Notes: generated by a model from the letters alone, not told the origin. DNA of 64,000 bases from Pseudomonas panipatensis (GCF_900099785.1 NZ_FNDS01000009.1:62001-126000); one strand, 5' to 3'; shown: positions 50,710-60,887, counted from the stretch's first letter. Made by a program: numbers and translations.

Positions 50710-51393
50710 ATGCGGATTTTGTTGGTAGAAGATAACCGGGACATTCTCGCCAATATGGCGGATTACCTGGGGCTCAAGGGCTATACGGTGGATTGCGCGC
50801 AGGATGGGTTGTCTGGCCTGCACTTGGCGGCGACCGCGCATTACGATCTGATCGTGCTCGATGTCATGCTGCCCGGGCTGGATGGCTTTACTCTCTGCCG
50901 TCGCCTGCGCGAAGACGCCCGCCGCGATACCCCGGTGATCATGCTGACTGCCCGCGACCAACTGGATGACCGCCTGCAAGGATTCCGCTCGGGCGCCGAC
51001 GATTACCTGCTCAAGCCTTTTGCCCTGTCCGAGCTGGCCGCGCGCATCGAAGCGGTGCTGCGGCGTACCCAGGGGGGCGGACGCCGCGAGCTTCAGGTCG
51101 CGGACCTCAGCTATAACCTCGATACCCTTGAAGTCAATCGCGCGGGCAAGCCGCTGAAACTCAACCCCATCGGACTCAAGCTGCTGGCGGTATTGATGCA
51201 GAAGAGCCCGCATGTGGTGCGTCGCGACGTCCTCGAAGAAGCCGTATGGGGCGACGACTGCCCCGACAGCGACAGCCTGCGCAGCCATGTTCACCAGCTT
51301 CGCCAGGTGATCGACAAACCGTTCGCCATGTCTTTGCTGCACACCGTGCACGGTGTGGGCTATCGCCTGGCGGAGGACACGAATGGAGTATAA
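50710..51393 (+). CDS. colR: Response regulator ColR
   Basis: A 227-residue OmpR-family regulator: receiver with phospho-acceptor Asp51 (LIVLDVMLPGLDGF), Thr/Lys switch residues (MLTARD, LLKPFAL), and a C-terminal winged helix (about 130-222) ending HTVHGVGYRLAE. ColRS of Pseudomonas responds to zinc, iron and other metals, keeps membranes intact and supports polymyxin tolerance and root colonisation. It overlaps colS by 11 bp. Confidence 0.95.
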   Translation: MRILLVEDNRDILANMADYLGLKGYTVDCAQDGLSGLHLAATAHYDLIVLDVMLPGLDGFTLCRRLREDARRDTPVIMLTARDQLDDRLQGFRSGADDYLLKPFALSELAARIEAVLRRTQGGGRRELQVADLSYNLDTLEVNRAGKPLKLNPIGLKLLAVLMQKSPHVVRRDVLEEAVWGDDCPDSDSLRSHVHQLRQVIDKPFAMSLLHTVHGVGYRLAEDTNGV

Positions 51394-52660
51394 GCAGAGC
51401 CTTTCCCGTCGGATTGTCTTTGCTTTCGTGCTCATGACCGCCCTGGTCGGCGGATTGTTTTCGGTAGGCATCGTCGGCGTGGTGCATGTGGTCGAGGAGC
51501 GGCTGATCTCCCACGACCTCGGCGGGGAAATGGACCGCATCATCAATGAAGATCTGCTCAGCGGCCGGGGCCCGCGGCTCGATCCCGGCATGCGCTTCTT
51601 CATCAGCGATGGCATGGGCGTCTACGCGATGCCGCCAGCGCTGCAGCGCCTGGAAGAGGGCTTCCACGAAGTCTTCGACGGCGAGTTGTCGTTCCATGCC
51701 CTGGTCCGCGACAGCTATGGTCGGCGCTTCGTGCTGCTGCAGGATCAGAGCGATTTCGAGGCCCGCGAACAGATTCTCTACGCCGCCGTGGTCACCGGCT
51801 ACGTGGTCAGCCTGGCGTTCGCCGGGCTGCTCGGCTGGCTGCTCTCGCGCAAGGTGATGGAGCCGGTGGCGCGGCTGGCGCGGCAGGTTCGTCATCGCGA
51901 CCAGTTACTCGACCTCGCGCCGCCGCTGGCGCCGGACTACGCCAGTGACGAGGTGGGTGAGCTCGCCTCGGCGTTCGATTACGCGATGGGCAAGCTGCAC
52001 GATGTGCTGAACCGGGAAAAACTCTTCACCAGCGACGTCAGCCATGAGTTGCGCACGCCGCTGATGGTCATCGCCAGCAGTTGCGAGCTGCTCGCCGAAG
52101 ACGCCAGCCTCGGCCCGCGGGCGCGCAACCAGGTGGCACGGATCGCCGCCGCCAGCGAGGAAATGCGCGATCTGGTGCAGACCTTCCTGATGCTCGCGCG
52201 CGCGCGCACCAAGGACCTCGGGATAGCGCCCCAGGCCGGCGTGCTGAGCGTCGCCGATGATCTGGTGGCGCAATGGCGCGAGCCGATCGAAGCGAAGGGG
52301 CTGGCGCTGATCTACCAGCCCGACGCCGTACCGGCGGGGCAGTTCAACGCCGCCTTCCTGCGCTCGGTGATGAGCAACCTGCTGCGCAACGCCATGCACT
52401 ACACCGATAGCGGGCATATCCGGTTGCAACTGTGCGACAGCGGATTCGTCATCGAAGACACCGGCGAAGGCATTCCGGAAGAGCACCGCGAACGCATGTT
52501 CCAGCCCTTCGTCCGCGGCGCCTCGCAGCGCGGAGAGGGGCTTGGCCTGGGGCTTTCGCTGGTGAAACGCATCTGCGCCGCGGCAGGCTGGGAGGTCAGC
52601 CTGCATCCGGCGCAACCCCACGGCTGCCGGTTCGAGGTTCGCCTGGCGTCCGTCGCCTGA
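51383..52660 (+). CDS. colS: Sensor histidine kinase ColS
   Basis: A 425-residue kinase: helix (11-31), a short periplasmic sensor of about 100 residues rich in Glu and Asp, second helix (132-155), HAMP, HisKA with His221 (SDVSHELRTPLMVI), and ATPase motifs NLLRNAMHYT, DTGEGIP and GEGLGLGLSL. ColS of P. putida senses zinc and iron through periplasmic Glu residues. The ATG at 51383 lies within the colR end, so the two are coupled. Confidence 0.94.
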   Translation: MEYKQSLSRRIVFAFVLMTALVGGLFSVGIVGVVHVVEERLISHDLGGEMDRIINEDLLSGRGPRLDPGMRFFISDGMGVYAMPPALQRLEEGFHEVFDGELSFHALVRDSYGRRFVLLQDQSDFEAREQILYAAVVTGYVVSLAFAGLLGWLLSRKVMEPVARLARQVRHRDQLLDLAPPLAPDYASDEVGELASAFDYAMGKLHDVLNREKLFTSDVSHELRTPLMVIASSCELLAEDASLGPRARNQVARIAAASEEMRDLVQTFLMLARARTKDLGIAPQAGVLSVADDLVAQWREPIEAKGLALIYQPDAVPAGQFNAAFLRSVMSNLLRNAMHYTDSGHIRLQLCDSGFVIEDTGEGIPEEHRERMFQPFVRGASQRGEGLGLGLSLVKRICAAAGWEVSLHPAQPHGCRFEVRLASVA

Positions 52661-52745
52661 CGTTTTTTTCACCTGGGCTTGACCGCTGCACAACAGGCCA
52701 AGCCGTAGTTTTCCGTACAAGAAATGAGCAGGTAAAAAAACAATC

Positions 52746-53417
52746 ATGCGCGACAAGCCAGGAGAGTTCGTGTTTTCTGAACAATACGAACGCACGCATG
52801 TTGCCCGTGATGTCTCCGCGCAGCCGGGCGGCCTTGCGCGGAAAGTGCTCGACTGGCGCTTCATCCAGGTCGCGCGTAACGCCCTCAAGCTGGCTGACCA
52901 GCCTTGTCTGGTGCTGGATCTGCCCTGTGGCGTCGGTGGCGCCTGGTCATTGCTCGCCGAGAAGGACAATCGCGTGATCATCGGCGCGGACCATTCCGCC
53001 GAGCTGATCGAACAGGTCTGCGCGGGCCAGCCCGCGGAGGTCGCCAAGCGCGTCCAACCGCTACAGACCTCGGCTCTCTCTATCGAACTGTCGGAGAACT
53101 CCGTCGACTGCATCTTCTCCATGGACCTGGTGCATCGCCTCGGCGAGGCGGATGAGCGCCTGACGATGCTGCGCGAGTTTCACCGCGTGACGCGTGACAG
53201 CGTCATCCTGTCGACCTGGGTCGATGGCAACCTGAAAGCCTGGCGGCAGCGGCGCGGCGAGTCAGCGCGGCAACCGGGCGCCAGCCAGCCGCCGCGGGTG
53301 ATCCCGGCTCGTTGTCTGGAGGAGGAGTTTCGCCAGGCGGGCTTCATCGTACAGAAGCACATCGATCTCATCCCGCTGCTGCATATGTGGCGAATTTACA
53401 TCTTGCGCAAAGAGTAA
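52746..53417 (+). CDS. Class I SAM-dependent methyltransferase downstream of colRS
   Basis: A 223-residue methyltransferase with motif I VLDLPCGVGGAW and the later acidic IIGADHS. Genes of this type follow colRS in other Pseudomonas and belong to the ColR-linked envelope functions; the acceptor is not known. The 85-bp gap after colS includes GGCTTG and CAAGCC arms that could form a hairpin, so it may be partly separate from colRS. Confidence 0.88.
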   Translation: MRDKPGEFVFSEQYERTHVARDVSAQPGGLARKVLDWRFIQVARNALKLADQPCLVLDLPCGVGGAWSLLAEKDNRVIIGADHSAELIEQVCAGQPAEVAKRVQPLQTSALSIELSENSVDCIFSMDLVHRLGEADERLTMLREFHRVTRDSVILSTWVDGNLKAWRQRRGESARQPGASQPPRVIPARCLEEEFRQAGFIVQKHIDLIPLLHMWRIYILRKE

Positions 53418-53553
53418 TGGCAGAGCGCCGATCCGGCTGCTCACCCTTACCGTGCCAGGCAAAACACCGTTCGTCGTGGGCAGAAGCGCAATGGCAGGCC
53501 TTTGTCTATGGTTACCAAACGGCGTTTGGCAGCGCCATCAAAGGGTTGCAGAC

Positions 53554-53781
53554 ATGAAATTAGAAATCACGCGAAGTTTGCTCCTCCTCGGCGCCCTGGG
53601 CATCGCGACATTGGCCGCCGCGGCCTGGCACGAGCCGTCCCCCGGCGTCATCGATAGCCCATCGCATCTGGCCAACTGCCGTGTGCCGCCCAACGTGCAG
53701 GCCAAGCAGGCGGCGAGGCCGGACCACGATCTGCTGCTGTTCCTCTTCGGCCTGTCCCAAGGGGGCATCGCCCCCCGTTGA
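53554..53781 (+). CDS. Small exported protein, unknown function
   Basis: A 75-residue ORF. The N-terminus MKLEITRSLLLLGALGIATLAAAA has the charge and hydrophobic pattern of a signal peptide or anchor; the rest is short and without a known domain, with one Cys (NCRVPP). A terminator stands 12 bp after the stop, which supports a real transcription unit. I recognise no family. Confidence 0.55.
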   Translation: MKLEITRSLLLLGALGIATLAAAAWHEPSPGVIDSPSHLANCRVPPNVQAKQAARPDHDLLLFLFGLSQGGIAPR

Positions 53782-53792
53782 TCGGCCTGTGC

Positions 53793-53820
53793 CGAAGCCC
53801 CGCTGCGGCGGGGTTTTTTA
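53793..53820 (+). terminator. Terminator after the small exported protein
   Basis: AAGCCCCGC, TGCG, GCGGGGTTTTTTA. Confidence 0.85.
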
Positions 53821-53877
53821 TGTGGCCAGCGGTCGTCATCCCGTAGACTGCAGGCTGATCACGATCATGAGAAGAAC

Positions 53878-55086
53878 ATGGGCGATTCAGTCTTTTCCCC
53901 GCAGGCGGTGCAGAGTCTGCTGGATACCGACCTGTACAAGCTGAGCATGATGCAGGCGGTGCTGCACAACTACCCGAACGCCGAGGTGGAGTGGGAGTTC
54001 CGCTGCCGCAACCATGAAGACCTGCGGCCCCATCTGGCGTTGATCCGCGAACAGATCGAGGCGCTCGCCGAGCTGAGTTTCAGCGCCGAGGAACTGGCCT
54101 TCCTCGAAGGTATTCCCTTCTTCAAGGCGGACTTCATCCGTTTCCTCGGCCTGTTCCGCTTCAATCCCCGCTATGTCTTCACCGGCGTCGAAAACGGCGA
54201 GTTCTACCTGCGCCTGAAGGGCCCCTGGCTGCATGTGATTCTCTACGAGGTGCCGTTGCTGGCGTGCATCAGCGAGGTACGCAACCGCCAGCGTTATCCA
54301 CAGGTGAGCCTGGCGTCGGTGCGCGAGCGCCTGCAGGCCAAGCTCGACTGGCTGCGTGGCGAGGCGTCGGCGGAAGAGCTGAGCGGTTTCAAGATGGCCG
54401 ACTTCGGCACCCGGCGGCGTTTCTCCTATGCCGTGCAAGAGTCTGTGGTGGGTGAGCTGAAGGCGTCCTTTCCGGGGCAGTTCGTCGGTACCAGCAACGT
54501 GCACCTGGCGCGCATGCTCGATCTCAAGCCGCTGGGCACCATGGCCCACGAGTGGCTGATGGCGCACCAGCAGCTCGGCCCGCGGCTGATCGATAGCCAG
54601 ATCGCCGCCCTGGATTGCTGGGTGCGCGAATACCGTGGCCAGCTCGGCATCGCCCTGACCGACTGCATCACCATGGATGCCTTCCTGCGCGACTTCGACC
54701 TCTACTTCGCCAAGCTCTTCGATGGCCTGCGGCATGACTCCGGCGATCCGCTGATCTGGGCCGAGAAAGCCATCGCCCATTACGAAAAGCTCGGCGTCGA
54801 TCCCCGCAGCAAGACCCTGGTGTTCTCCGACGGCCTCGATCTGCCGCGGGCCTTGCACATCTACCGGGCGCTGCGCGGCCGCATCGACGTCAGCTTTGGC
54901 ATCGGCACCCATTTCACCTGCGATATCCCTGGCGTCGAGCCGATGAATATCGTGCTCAAGATGACCGCCTGCAACGGCCAGCCGGTGGCGAAGATTTCCG
55001 ACACGCCGGGCAAGATGCAGTGCAACGACGAGAACTTCGGGCGCTATCTCAAGCACGTTTTCCGGGTCGACGCGTCCTCCGGCTGA
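53878..55086 (+). CDS. pncB: Nicotinate phosphoribosyltransferase
   Basis: A 402-residue enzyme that makes nicotinate mononucleotide from nicotinate and PRPP for NAD salvage. Landmarks are the N-terminal [20 protein letters not shown], the active-site DFGTRRRFS, the [12 protein letters not shown] loop, and [12 protein letters not shown]. aeruginosa has two pncB copies; this one matches the copy near colRS. The DUF853 gene follows after 82 bp without a terminator. Confidence 0.95.
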   Translation: MGDSVFSPQAVQSLLDTDLYKLSMMQAVLHNYPNAEVEWEFRCRNHEDLRPHLALIREQIEALAELSFSAEELAFLEGIPFFKADFIRFLGLFRFNPRYVFTGVENGEFYLRLKGPWLHVILYEVPLLACISEVRNRQRYPQVSLASVRERLQAKLDWLRGEASAEELSGFKMADFGTRRRFSYAVQESVVGELKASFPGQFVGTSNVHLARMLDLKPLGTMAHEWLMAHQQLGPRLIDSQIAALDCWVREYRGQLGIALTDCITMDAFLRDFDLYFAKLFDGLRHDSGDPLIWAEKAIAHYEKLGVDPRSKTLVFSDGLDLPRALHIYRALRGRIDVSFGIGTHFTCDIPGVEPMNIVLKMTACNGQPVAKISDTPGKMQCNDENFGRYLKHVFRVDASSG

Positions 55087-55168
55087 AAGTGCCTGGCCGA
55101 GATTGCGCTGGGCCGTCCGAGGCGCCAGTCTTGCTGCTGACGCTGTTCTTTCACCAGGGGAAGCAAGG

Positions 55169-56644
55169 ATGTCAGCAAGCAACCAACTCATCATCGGCGC
55201 CGGCGCGGACGGCCAAGCCATCGGGCAGGCCTGGAAACTGGCCAACCGCCATGGACTGATCGCCGGCGCCACCGGCACCGGCAAGACCGTGACCTTGCAA
55301 CGCCTGGCGGAGAGCTTCAGCGATGCCGGCGTGGCGGTGTTCGCCGCCGACATCAAGGGCGACCTGTGCGGCCTTGGCGCGCCGGGCAATCCCCAGGGCA
55401 AGGTGGCCGAGCGCATCGCCGGCATGCCCTGGCTGAACTACCAGGCCAAGGCCTATCCGCTGAGTCTCTGGGACGTCGCCGGCAAGACCGGCCACCCGCT
55501 GCGCACTACCCTCAGTGAAATGGGGCCGCTGCTGCTGGGCAATCTCCTGGAGCTGACCGACAGCCAGCAGGCCGCGCTCTTCGCCGCCTTCAAGGTGGCC
55601 GACCAGCAAGGCCTGCTGCTGCTCGACCTGAAGGACCTCAAGGCGTTGCTCAATCACCTCAAGGATCACCCGGAAGTGCTCGGCGAGGACCGCGCGCTGT
55701 TCACCGGCGCCTCCGCCCAGGCGCTGTTGCGGCGCCTGGCGACCCTGGAGCAGCAGGGCGCCGAGGCTTTCTTCGGCGAGCCGGCGCTGCAACTGGAAGA
55801 CCTGCTGCGGGTCGATGCCGACGGTCGCGGGCGTATCCACCTGCTCGATGCCAGCAAGCTGGTGCATGAAGCGCCCAAGGTCTACGCGACCTTCCTGCTC
55901 TGGCTGCTGGCCGAGCTGTTCGAGCAGCTGCCTGAACGCGGCGATGCCGACAAACCGATCCTGGCGCTGTTCTTCGACGAGGCGCACCTGCTGTTCAACG
56001 GCACGCCCAAAGCTCTGCACGACCGCCTGGAGCAGGTGGTGCGGCTGATCCGCTCCAAGGGCGTCGGCGTCTACTTCGTCACCCAGTCGCCCAGCGACCT
56101 GCCCGACGATGTCCTGGCCCAGCTCGGCCTGCGCATCCAGCACGGCCTGCGCGCCTTCACCGCCAAGGAGCAGAAGTCCTTGCGCGCGGTGGCCGACGGC
56201 TTCCGTCCGAATCCAGCCTTCGACACCTTGCAGGTGCTCACTGAACTGGGCATTGGCGAGGCCCTGGTCGGCACCCTGGAAGAGAAGGGCACCCCGGCCG
56301 TGGTCCAGCGCGTCGCCGTGGCGCCGCCGCAGTCGCGGATCGGCCCGCTGAGCGAGGCCGAGCGCGCCGAGCTGATCCGCCGCTCACCGCTGGTCGGGCG
56401 TTACGACAAGCCGATCGACCGCGAATCGGCCTACGAAATGCTCACCGGGCGCACCGAGCAGAAAATGGCGCCGAGCGAGAACAAATCCGACCTGGGCAGC
56501 AGCCTGGGCGGCATGGCTGGGGAAATTCTCGGCAGTCTGGCCAGCCAGACCATGAAGACGGTGGTGCGCCAGGCGGCCAACCAGATCGGCCGGGAGCTGG
56601 TGCGCGGGCTCATGGGCTCGTTGCTGGGCGGCAAGCGGCGGTAG
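55169..56644 (+). CDS. HerA-like ATPase, DUF853 (YjgR type)
   Basis: A 491-residue P-loop ATPase. Walker A GATGTGKTVTLQRL (about 31-44), Walker B LALFFDEAHLLF, and an Arg/Gln-rich sensor region (FVTQSPSDLPDDVLAQLG). HerA/FtsK-type relatives pump DNA or act in DNA processing, but DUF853 has no firm function. The C-terminus carries small glycine-rich and basic segments. Start chosen at the ATG 55169 (AAGCAAGG upstream). Confidence 0.9.
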   Translation: MSASNQLIIGAGADGQAIGQAWKLANRHGLIAGATGTGKTVTLQRLAESFSDAGVAVFAADIKGDLCGLGAPGNPQGKVAERIAGMPWLNYQAKAYPLSLWDVAGKTGHPLRTTLSEMGPLLLGNLLELTDSQQAALFAAFKVADQQGLLLLDLKDLKALLNHLKDHPEVLGEDRALFTGASAQALLRRLATLEQQGAEAFFGEPALQLEDLLRVDADGRGRIHLLDASKLVHEAPKVYATFLLWLLAELFEQLPERGDADKPILALFFDEAHLLFNGTPKALHDRLEQVVRLIRSKGVGVYFVTQSPSDLPDDVLAQLGLRIQHGLRAFTAKEQKSLRAVADGFRPNPAFDTLQVLTELGIGEALVGTLEEKGTPAVVQRVAVAPPQSRIGPLSEAERAELIRRSPLVGRYDKPIDRESAYEMLTGRTEQKMAPSENKSDLGSSLGGMAGEILGSLASQTMKTVVRQAANQIGRELVRGLMGSLLGGKRR

Positions 56645-56656
56645 GGCGATCGGCCG

Positions 56657-56690
56657 TAAAAAAAGGCGCCCGAAGGGCGCCTTTTTTCGT
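56657..56690. terminator. Terminator between DUF853 gene and the first chemoreceptor
   Basis: AAAAAAAGGCGCCC, GAA, GGGCGCCTTTTTT: symmetric, serves both convergent genes. Confidence 0.9.
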
Positions 56691-56701
56691 GTTGCCGGCG
56701 C

Positions 56702-57720
56702 TTAGATGCGGAAGCTGTCCACCAGGTGGCGCAGGCGTCCGGCCTGGCTTTCCAGGTCGGCGCAGGCGCGCAGGGTGGCTTGCAGGTTTTCCACGCCTTC
56801 CTGGTTGAGGGTGTTGATTTCGGTGATGTCCATGTTCAGCGAATCGACCACGGCAGTCTGTTCCTCGGTGGCGGTGGCCACCGACTGGTTCATCGAGTCG
56901 ATCTCGCTGATGCGTCCGGTGACGCTGGCCAGGCGCTGACCGGCGCGGTTGGCGATCTCCACGCTTTCCAGGCTGTAGCGCTGGCTCTCGGTCATGGTCG
57001 CCACGGCTTCGCGGGCGCCGACCTGCAGTTCCTCGATCATGCCCTGGATCTGCTGTGCCGATTCCTGGGCGCGATGGGCCAGGTTGCGCACCTCGTCGGC
57101 GACCACGGCGAAACCGCGTCCGGCCTCGCCGGCGCGGGCGGCTTCGATGGCGGCGTTGAGGGCGAGCAGGTTGGTCTGTTCGGAGATGCCTTTGATGACT
57201 TCAAGGATCTGCCCGATATTCACCGTGCGGCTGTTCAGCGCTTCGATGTGGGTGTTGGCGTAGCTGATCTTCTCGGACAGCTGGTTCATCGCGGCGATGG
57301 TCTGCTCCACCACCTGGCGGCCGTCGCCGGCCTGGTGGCTGGCGTCGCTGGCGTGATGCGAGGCATCGGCGGCGTTGCGCGCGATTTCCTGGGCGGCGGC
57401 GCCCAGTTCGTTGATCGCCGCGGCGACGCTGTTGGTGCGGTTGGCCTGCTCGTCGGAGTTGGCCATCGACGAGTTAGAGGCGTTGACCACCAGTTGCGAG
57501 ACATCGTGCAACTGGCGCGCGGTGCCGGCGACTTCGCGGATGGATTCGTGGATGCGTTCGACGAAGCGGTTGAAGGCGTTGGCCAGGGCGCCGAATTCGT
57601 CACGGCTGGCCACCGCCAGGCGTTTGGTCAGATCACCCTCGCCCTGGGCGATGTCCTGCATGGCGCGGCCCATGGCGGTGAGCGGCTGCATCAGTACGCG
57701 GATCAGCATGCCCAGCAGCA
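56702..57720 (-). repeat. 1-kb near-identical repeat, copy 1 (chemoreceptor signalling half)
   Basis: Aligns without gaps to 58925-59943 (constant offset 2223 bp). The encoded HAMP and signalling regions differ at only about five residues, while the sensor halves are clearly different. Confidence 0.9.
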
Positions 57721-58591
57721 GGATGATGGCGACGATGGCGACCAGCGCGGCGATCACCGCCGAGGTGCGGAACTTACTCAGCGCCGCATAGGCCTTGTCC
57801 TTGTCGATGGACAGGCCGATGTACCAGTTCACCGACGGCAGGCCTTTCACCTGGGTGAAGCTGAGGATGCGGGTGGCGCCGTTCAGCTCGCTTTCGCTGA
57901 AGCCACTGCCGATCCGCGGGGTGTTCCGCGGATAGATTTCGCTGAGGTTCTTCATCACCTGCTGTTTGTCCGGGGCGACCAGGACCTTGCCGTCGCCGCT
58001 GACCAGGAAGGCATAGCCCATGCCGTCGAAGTCCAGCGAGTTGATGATCTGCACGATGGCTTGCAGGCTGAGGTCGCCACCGACGACGCCGATGTTCTTG
58101 CCGGCGGATTCGGCCGGCGTGGCGATGGTGATGATCAGTTGCTGGGTGGCGGCGTCCACGTAGGGTTCGGTGAGGGTGGTGCCGCCGGCGGCCACGGCGT
58201 CCTTGTACCAGGGCCGGGTGCGCGGGTCATAACCGTCCGGCATCTTGTCGTTCGGCCGCATGGTGAAGCTGCCGTCGGCCTGGCCGAGGTAGGCGAAGGA
58301 GAAGGTGGAGGCCAGTGCCTTCTGTTCCAGCAGCGGCCCGAGGTTGGCCGCCGAGGTGTCGCGGCCGATGGTTTGCGCGGTCTGCTCGACCAGCAACAGA
58401 CGGCCGCTGAGCCAGTTCTGGATGTTGCTCGCGGTGACCGCGCCCATCTCGTGCAGATAGCTCTCCAGGTTGGCGCGGATGGCATTGCGCTGGAGATAGT
58501 CGTTGTACAGGGTGAAGAGGGCGAAAGCGGCGAAAACCACCAGGGAAGCGGCCAGCAGGATCTTGTGGCTGAACTTCAGGTTTTTCATCAT
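56702..58591 (-). CDS. Pct-type amino acid chemoreceptor
   Basis: A 629-residue methyl-accepting chemotaxis protein, the same length as P. aeruginosa PctA and very similar in the N-terminal 250 residues. Helix 1 (about 11-29), double-CACHE sensor (31-275), helix 2, HAMP, and a signalling hairpin with [38 protein letters not shown] in its tip region (seen as [16 protein letters not shown]). Ligand-contact residues Tyr121, Arg126, Trp128, Tyr129, Tyr144, Asp146 and Asp173 fit the L-amino acid motif. Its C-terminal half is almost identical to the next receptor. Confidence 0.94.
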   Translation of the reverse strand: MMKNLKFSHKILLAASLVVFAAFALFTLYNDYLQRNAIRANLESYLHEMGAVTASNIQNWLSGRLLLVEQTAQTIGRDTSAANLGPLLEQKALASTFSFAYLGQADGSFTMRPNDKMPDGYDPRTRPWYKDAVAAGGTTLTEPYVDAATQQLIITIATPAESAGKNIGVVGGDLSLQAIVQIINSLDFDGMGYAFLVSGDGKVLVAPDKQQVMKNLSEIYPRNTPRIGSGFSESELNGATRILSFTQVKGLPSVNWYIGLSIDKDKAYAALSKFRTSAVIAALVAIVAIILLLGMLIRVLMQPLTAMGRAMQDIAQGEGDLTKRLAVASRDEFGALANAFNRFVERIHESIREVAGTARQLHDVSQLVVNASNSSMANSDEQANRTNSVAAAINELGAAAQEIARNAADASHHASDASHQAGDGRQVVEQTIAAMNQLSEKISYANTHIEALNSRTVNIGQILEVIKGISEQTNLLALNAAIEAARAGEAGRGFAVVADEVRNLAHRAQESAQQIQGMIEELQVGAREAVATMTESQRYSLESVEIANRAGQRLASVTGRISEIDSMNQSVATATEEQTAVVDSLNMDITEINTLNQEGVENLQATLRACADLESQAGRLRHLVDSFRI

Positions 58592-58802
58592 CTTGTGTTG
58601 CGTCCAGGAGTGGGAGCCAGTGATTGGCGGGGTCTCGGCGATGGATCCGATGTCCTTGTTATTGTCCGCGCGCGGGGTGGTGCGGCGGCTGGGGCCTGGC
58701 GCGCGGATGGCGCGTCGGCCGGGTGGCACTCCTGTGCCGGAAAGCCCTTGCCTAGGGCTGCTGGGTTTGCGGGCCGAGAAGGCTCGCAAACGTCCTAGCT
58801 AG

Positions 58803-58830
58803 AAGTCGGCATTTTCCTCGTTGAGCTTTA
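58803..58830 (-). promoter_or_regulatory. Sigma-28-like promoter of the first chemoreceptor
   Basis: On the minus strand TAAAGCTC, then GCCGACTT, with 16 bp between TAAA and GCCG (consensus 15). A flagellar sigma factor promoter is plausible though the spacing is one base long. Confidence 0.45.
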
Positions 58831-58878
58831 GCGAGGCAGACGAACGGTTGTGTCGGCGCCGCGAACTGCGGCAGCCGA

Positions 58879-58909
58879 TACGCAAGAGGCGCCCGTGGGG
58901 CGCCTCTTT
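58879..58909 (-). terminator. Terminator of the second chemoreceptor
   Basis: GAGGCGCC, CCAC, GGGCGCCTC then TTG on the minus strand; stable stem, short T-run. Confidence 0.55.
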
Positions 58910-58924
58910 GCCTTCCGCCGACGC

Positions 58925-59943
58925 TTAGATGCGGAAGCTGTCCACCAGGTGGCGCAGGCGTCCGGCCTGGCTTTCCAGGTCGGCGCAAGCGCGCAGGGTG
59001 GCTTGCAGGTTTTCCACGCCTTCCTGGTTGAGGGTGTTGATTTCGGTGATGTCCATGTTCAGCGAATCGACCACGGCGGTCTGCTCCTCGGTGGCGGTGG
59101 CCACCGACTGGTTCATCGAGTCGATCTCACTGATGCGCCCGGTGACGCTGGCCAGGCGCTGACCGGCGCGGTTGGCGATCTCCACGCTTTCCAGGCTGTA
59201 GCGCTGGCTCTCGGTCATGGTCGTCACGGCTTCGCGGGCGCCGACCTGCAGTTCCTCGATCATGCCCTGGATCTGCTGCGCCGATTCCTGGGCGCGATGG
59301 GCCAGGTTGCGCACCTCGTCGGCGACCACGGCGAAACCGCGTCCGGCCTCGCCGGCGCGGGCGGCCTCGATGGCGGCGTTGAGGGCGAGCAGGTTGGTCT
59401 GCTCGGAGATGCCTTTGATGACTTCGAGGATCTGCCCGATGTTCACCGTGCGGCTGTTCAGCGCTTCGATGTGGGTGTTGGCGTAGCTGATCTTCTCGGA
59501 CAGTTGGTTCATCGCGGCGATGGTCTGTTCCACCACCTGGCGGCCGTCGCCGGCCTGGTGGCTGGCATCGCTGGCATGGTGCGAGGCATCGGCGGCGTTG
59601 CGCGCGATTTCCTGGGCGGCGGCGCCCAGTTCGTTGATCGCCGCGGCGACGCTGTTGGTGCGGGTGGCCTGCTCGTCGGAGTTGGCCATCGACGAGTTGG
59701 AGGCGTTGACCACCAGTTGCGAGACATCGTGCAACTGGCGCGCGGTGCCGGCGACTTCGCGGATGGATTCGTGGATGCGTTCGACGAAGCGGTTGAAGGC
59801 GTTGGCCAGGGTGCCGAATTCGTCGCGGCTGTTGACCGCCAGGCGCTTGGTCAGGTCGCCTTCGCCCTGGGCGATGTCCTGCATGGCGCGGCCCATGTCG
59901 GTGAGCGGTTGCATCAGCACGCGGATCAGCATGCCCAGCAGCA
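58925..59943 (-). repeat. 1-kb near-identical repeat, copy 2 (chemoreceptor signalling half)
   Basis: Partner of 56702-57720. Identity starts right at the stop codon and drops in the second membrane helix, so the repeat covers just the shared output module. Confidence 0.9.
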
Positions 59944-60820
59944 GCACGATGGCAACGATGGCGATCAGGGTGGCGATCAGCGCCGAGGTGCGGAAGTCAC
60001 TCAAGGCGGCGTAGGCCTTGTCCTTGTTGAGGACCAGGGCGACGTACCAGCTCACGCCCGGCAGGCCCTGAATCTGGGTCATGGAAACCAGTTGGGTCTT
60101 GCCGTTCAGCTCGACCTCCTGCACGCCGCTGCGGGTTTTCGGCGCGCCTTGCGGGTAAACCTCGCTGAGGTTCTTGAACACCAGGCCGCTGTCCGGGTGG
60201 AGGAGGATCTTGCCGGCGTCGCTGACCAGGAAGGCATAGCCTTCGCCGTCGAATTTCAGCGAGTTGATGATGGCGGTGATGGTTTCCAGCTTCATGTCGC
60301 CGGCGGCCACGCCGAGCAGTTGGCCGTTGCGCATGACCGGCATGGACATGGCGAGGATCGGCTCCTTGGTGCCGGCGTCGAGGAAGGGCTCGGTGACGAT
60401 CAGCCGGCCGGCGGCCACGGCGTCCTTGTACCAGCCGCGCTGGCGCGGGTCGTAGCCATCCGGCATGGGCGCGTAGGGACGCAGGGTGAAGGCGCCGCTG
60501 GCGGCTTCGCCGAGGTACACCGAGCCGAAGTTCTTCTGCAGCACGCTCTGCTCCAGGACGTGCTGGGTATGTTCGGCGCTCGGCTCGCTCTCGGCGAGTT
60601 GCCCGGCCTGCATTTCCACCAGGTGGATGCGGCCTTCCAGCCAGCTCTGGATGTTGTTGGCGGTCAGGCTGCCGAGGTCGTGCAGAGTGGATTCGGTATT
60701 GGCCTGGATCGCCTCGCGCTGGCGGAAGTCGTTGAAGAGGATGAAGCAGGCGAAGGCGAAGATGACCACGAGGGAGGCCGCCAGAAGAATCTTCTTGGCG
60801 AAGGACAGCGAGCGAAGCAT
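58925..60820 (-). CDS. Double-CACHE chemoreceptor, Pct/TlpQ-like
   Basis: A 631-residue receptor. Helix 1 (about 11-30), double-CACHE sensor, helix 2 (about 283-303), HAMP and signalling domain. The sensor keeps Arg128, Trp130, Tyr131, Asp148 and Asp175 of the amino acid motif, but Phe146 stands where the first receptor has Tyr144, and it diverges widely elsewhere (for example a Met/Arg-rich [10 protein letters not shown] loop). It likely detects a different amine or amino acid. Confidence 0.93.
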   Translation of the reverse strand: MLRSLSFAKKILLAASLVVIFAFACFILFNDFRQREAIQANTESTLHDLGSLTANNIQSWLEGRIHLVEMQAGQLAESEPSAEHTQHVLEQSVLQKNFGSVYLGEAASGAFTLRPYAPMPDGYDPRQRGWYKDAVAAGRLIVTEPFLDAGTKEPILAMSMPVMRNGQLLGVAAGDMKLETITAIINSLKFDGEGYAFLVSDAGKILLHPDSGLVFKNLSEVYPQGAPKTRSGVQEVELNGKTQLVSMTQIQGLPGVSWYVALVLNKDKAYAALSDFRTSALIATLIAIVAIVLLLGMLIRVLMQPLTDMGRAMQDIAQGEGDLTKRLAVNSRDEFGTLANAFNRFVERIHESIREVAGTARQLHDVSQLVVNASNSSMANSDEQATRTNSVAAAINELGAAAQEIARNAADASHHASDASHQAGDGRQVVEQTIAAMNQLSEKISYANTHIEALNSRTVNIGQILEVIKGISEQTNLLALNAAIEAARAGEAGRGFAVVADEVRNLAHRAQESAQQIQGMIEELQVGAREAVTTMTESQRYSLESVEIANRAGQRLASVTGRISEIDSMNQSVATATEEQTAVVDSLNMDITEINTLNQEGVENLQATLRACADLESQAGRLRHLVDSFRI

Positions 60821-60860
60821 GAAGGAAGCATCCTGCGGTGAAACGAAGAGTGTGCAGGTT

Positions 60861-60887
60861 GTGTCGGCAACGTCTGACAGAACTTTA
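60861..60887 (-). promoter_or_regulatory. Sigma-28 (FliA) promoter of the second chemoreceptor
   Basis: On the minus strand TAAAGTTC, 11 bp, GCCGACAC, which fits the FliA consensus TAAAGTTT-N11-GCCGATAA in both elements and spacing; 40 bp before the start codon. Confidence 0.75.

Larger units (their letters stand above)
58592..58924. other. Spacer between the two chemoreceptor genes
   Basis: A 333-bp stretch holding the terminator of the upstream receptor and a sigma-28-like element for the downstream one, with a leader of about 200 nt. No gene is seen. Confidence 0.6.

Noticed and set aside
56726..60841. Two long plus-strand open frames over the chemoreceptors
   Set aside because: They mirror each other only because the underlying receptor DNA is duplicated; no ribosome sites or domains.
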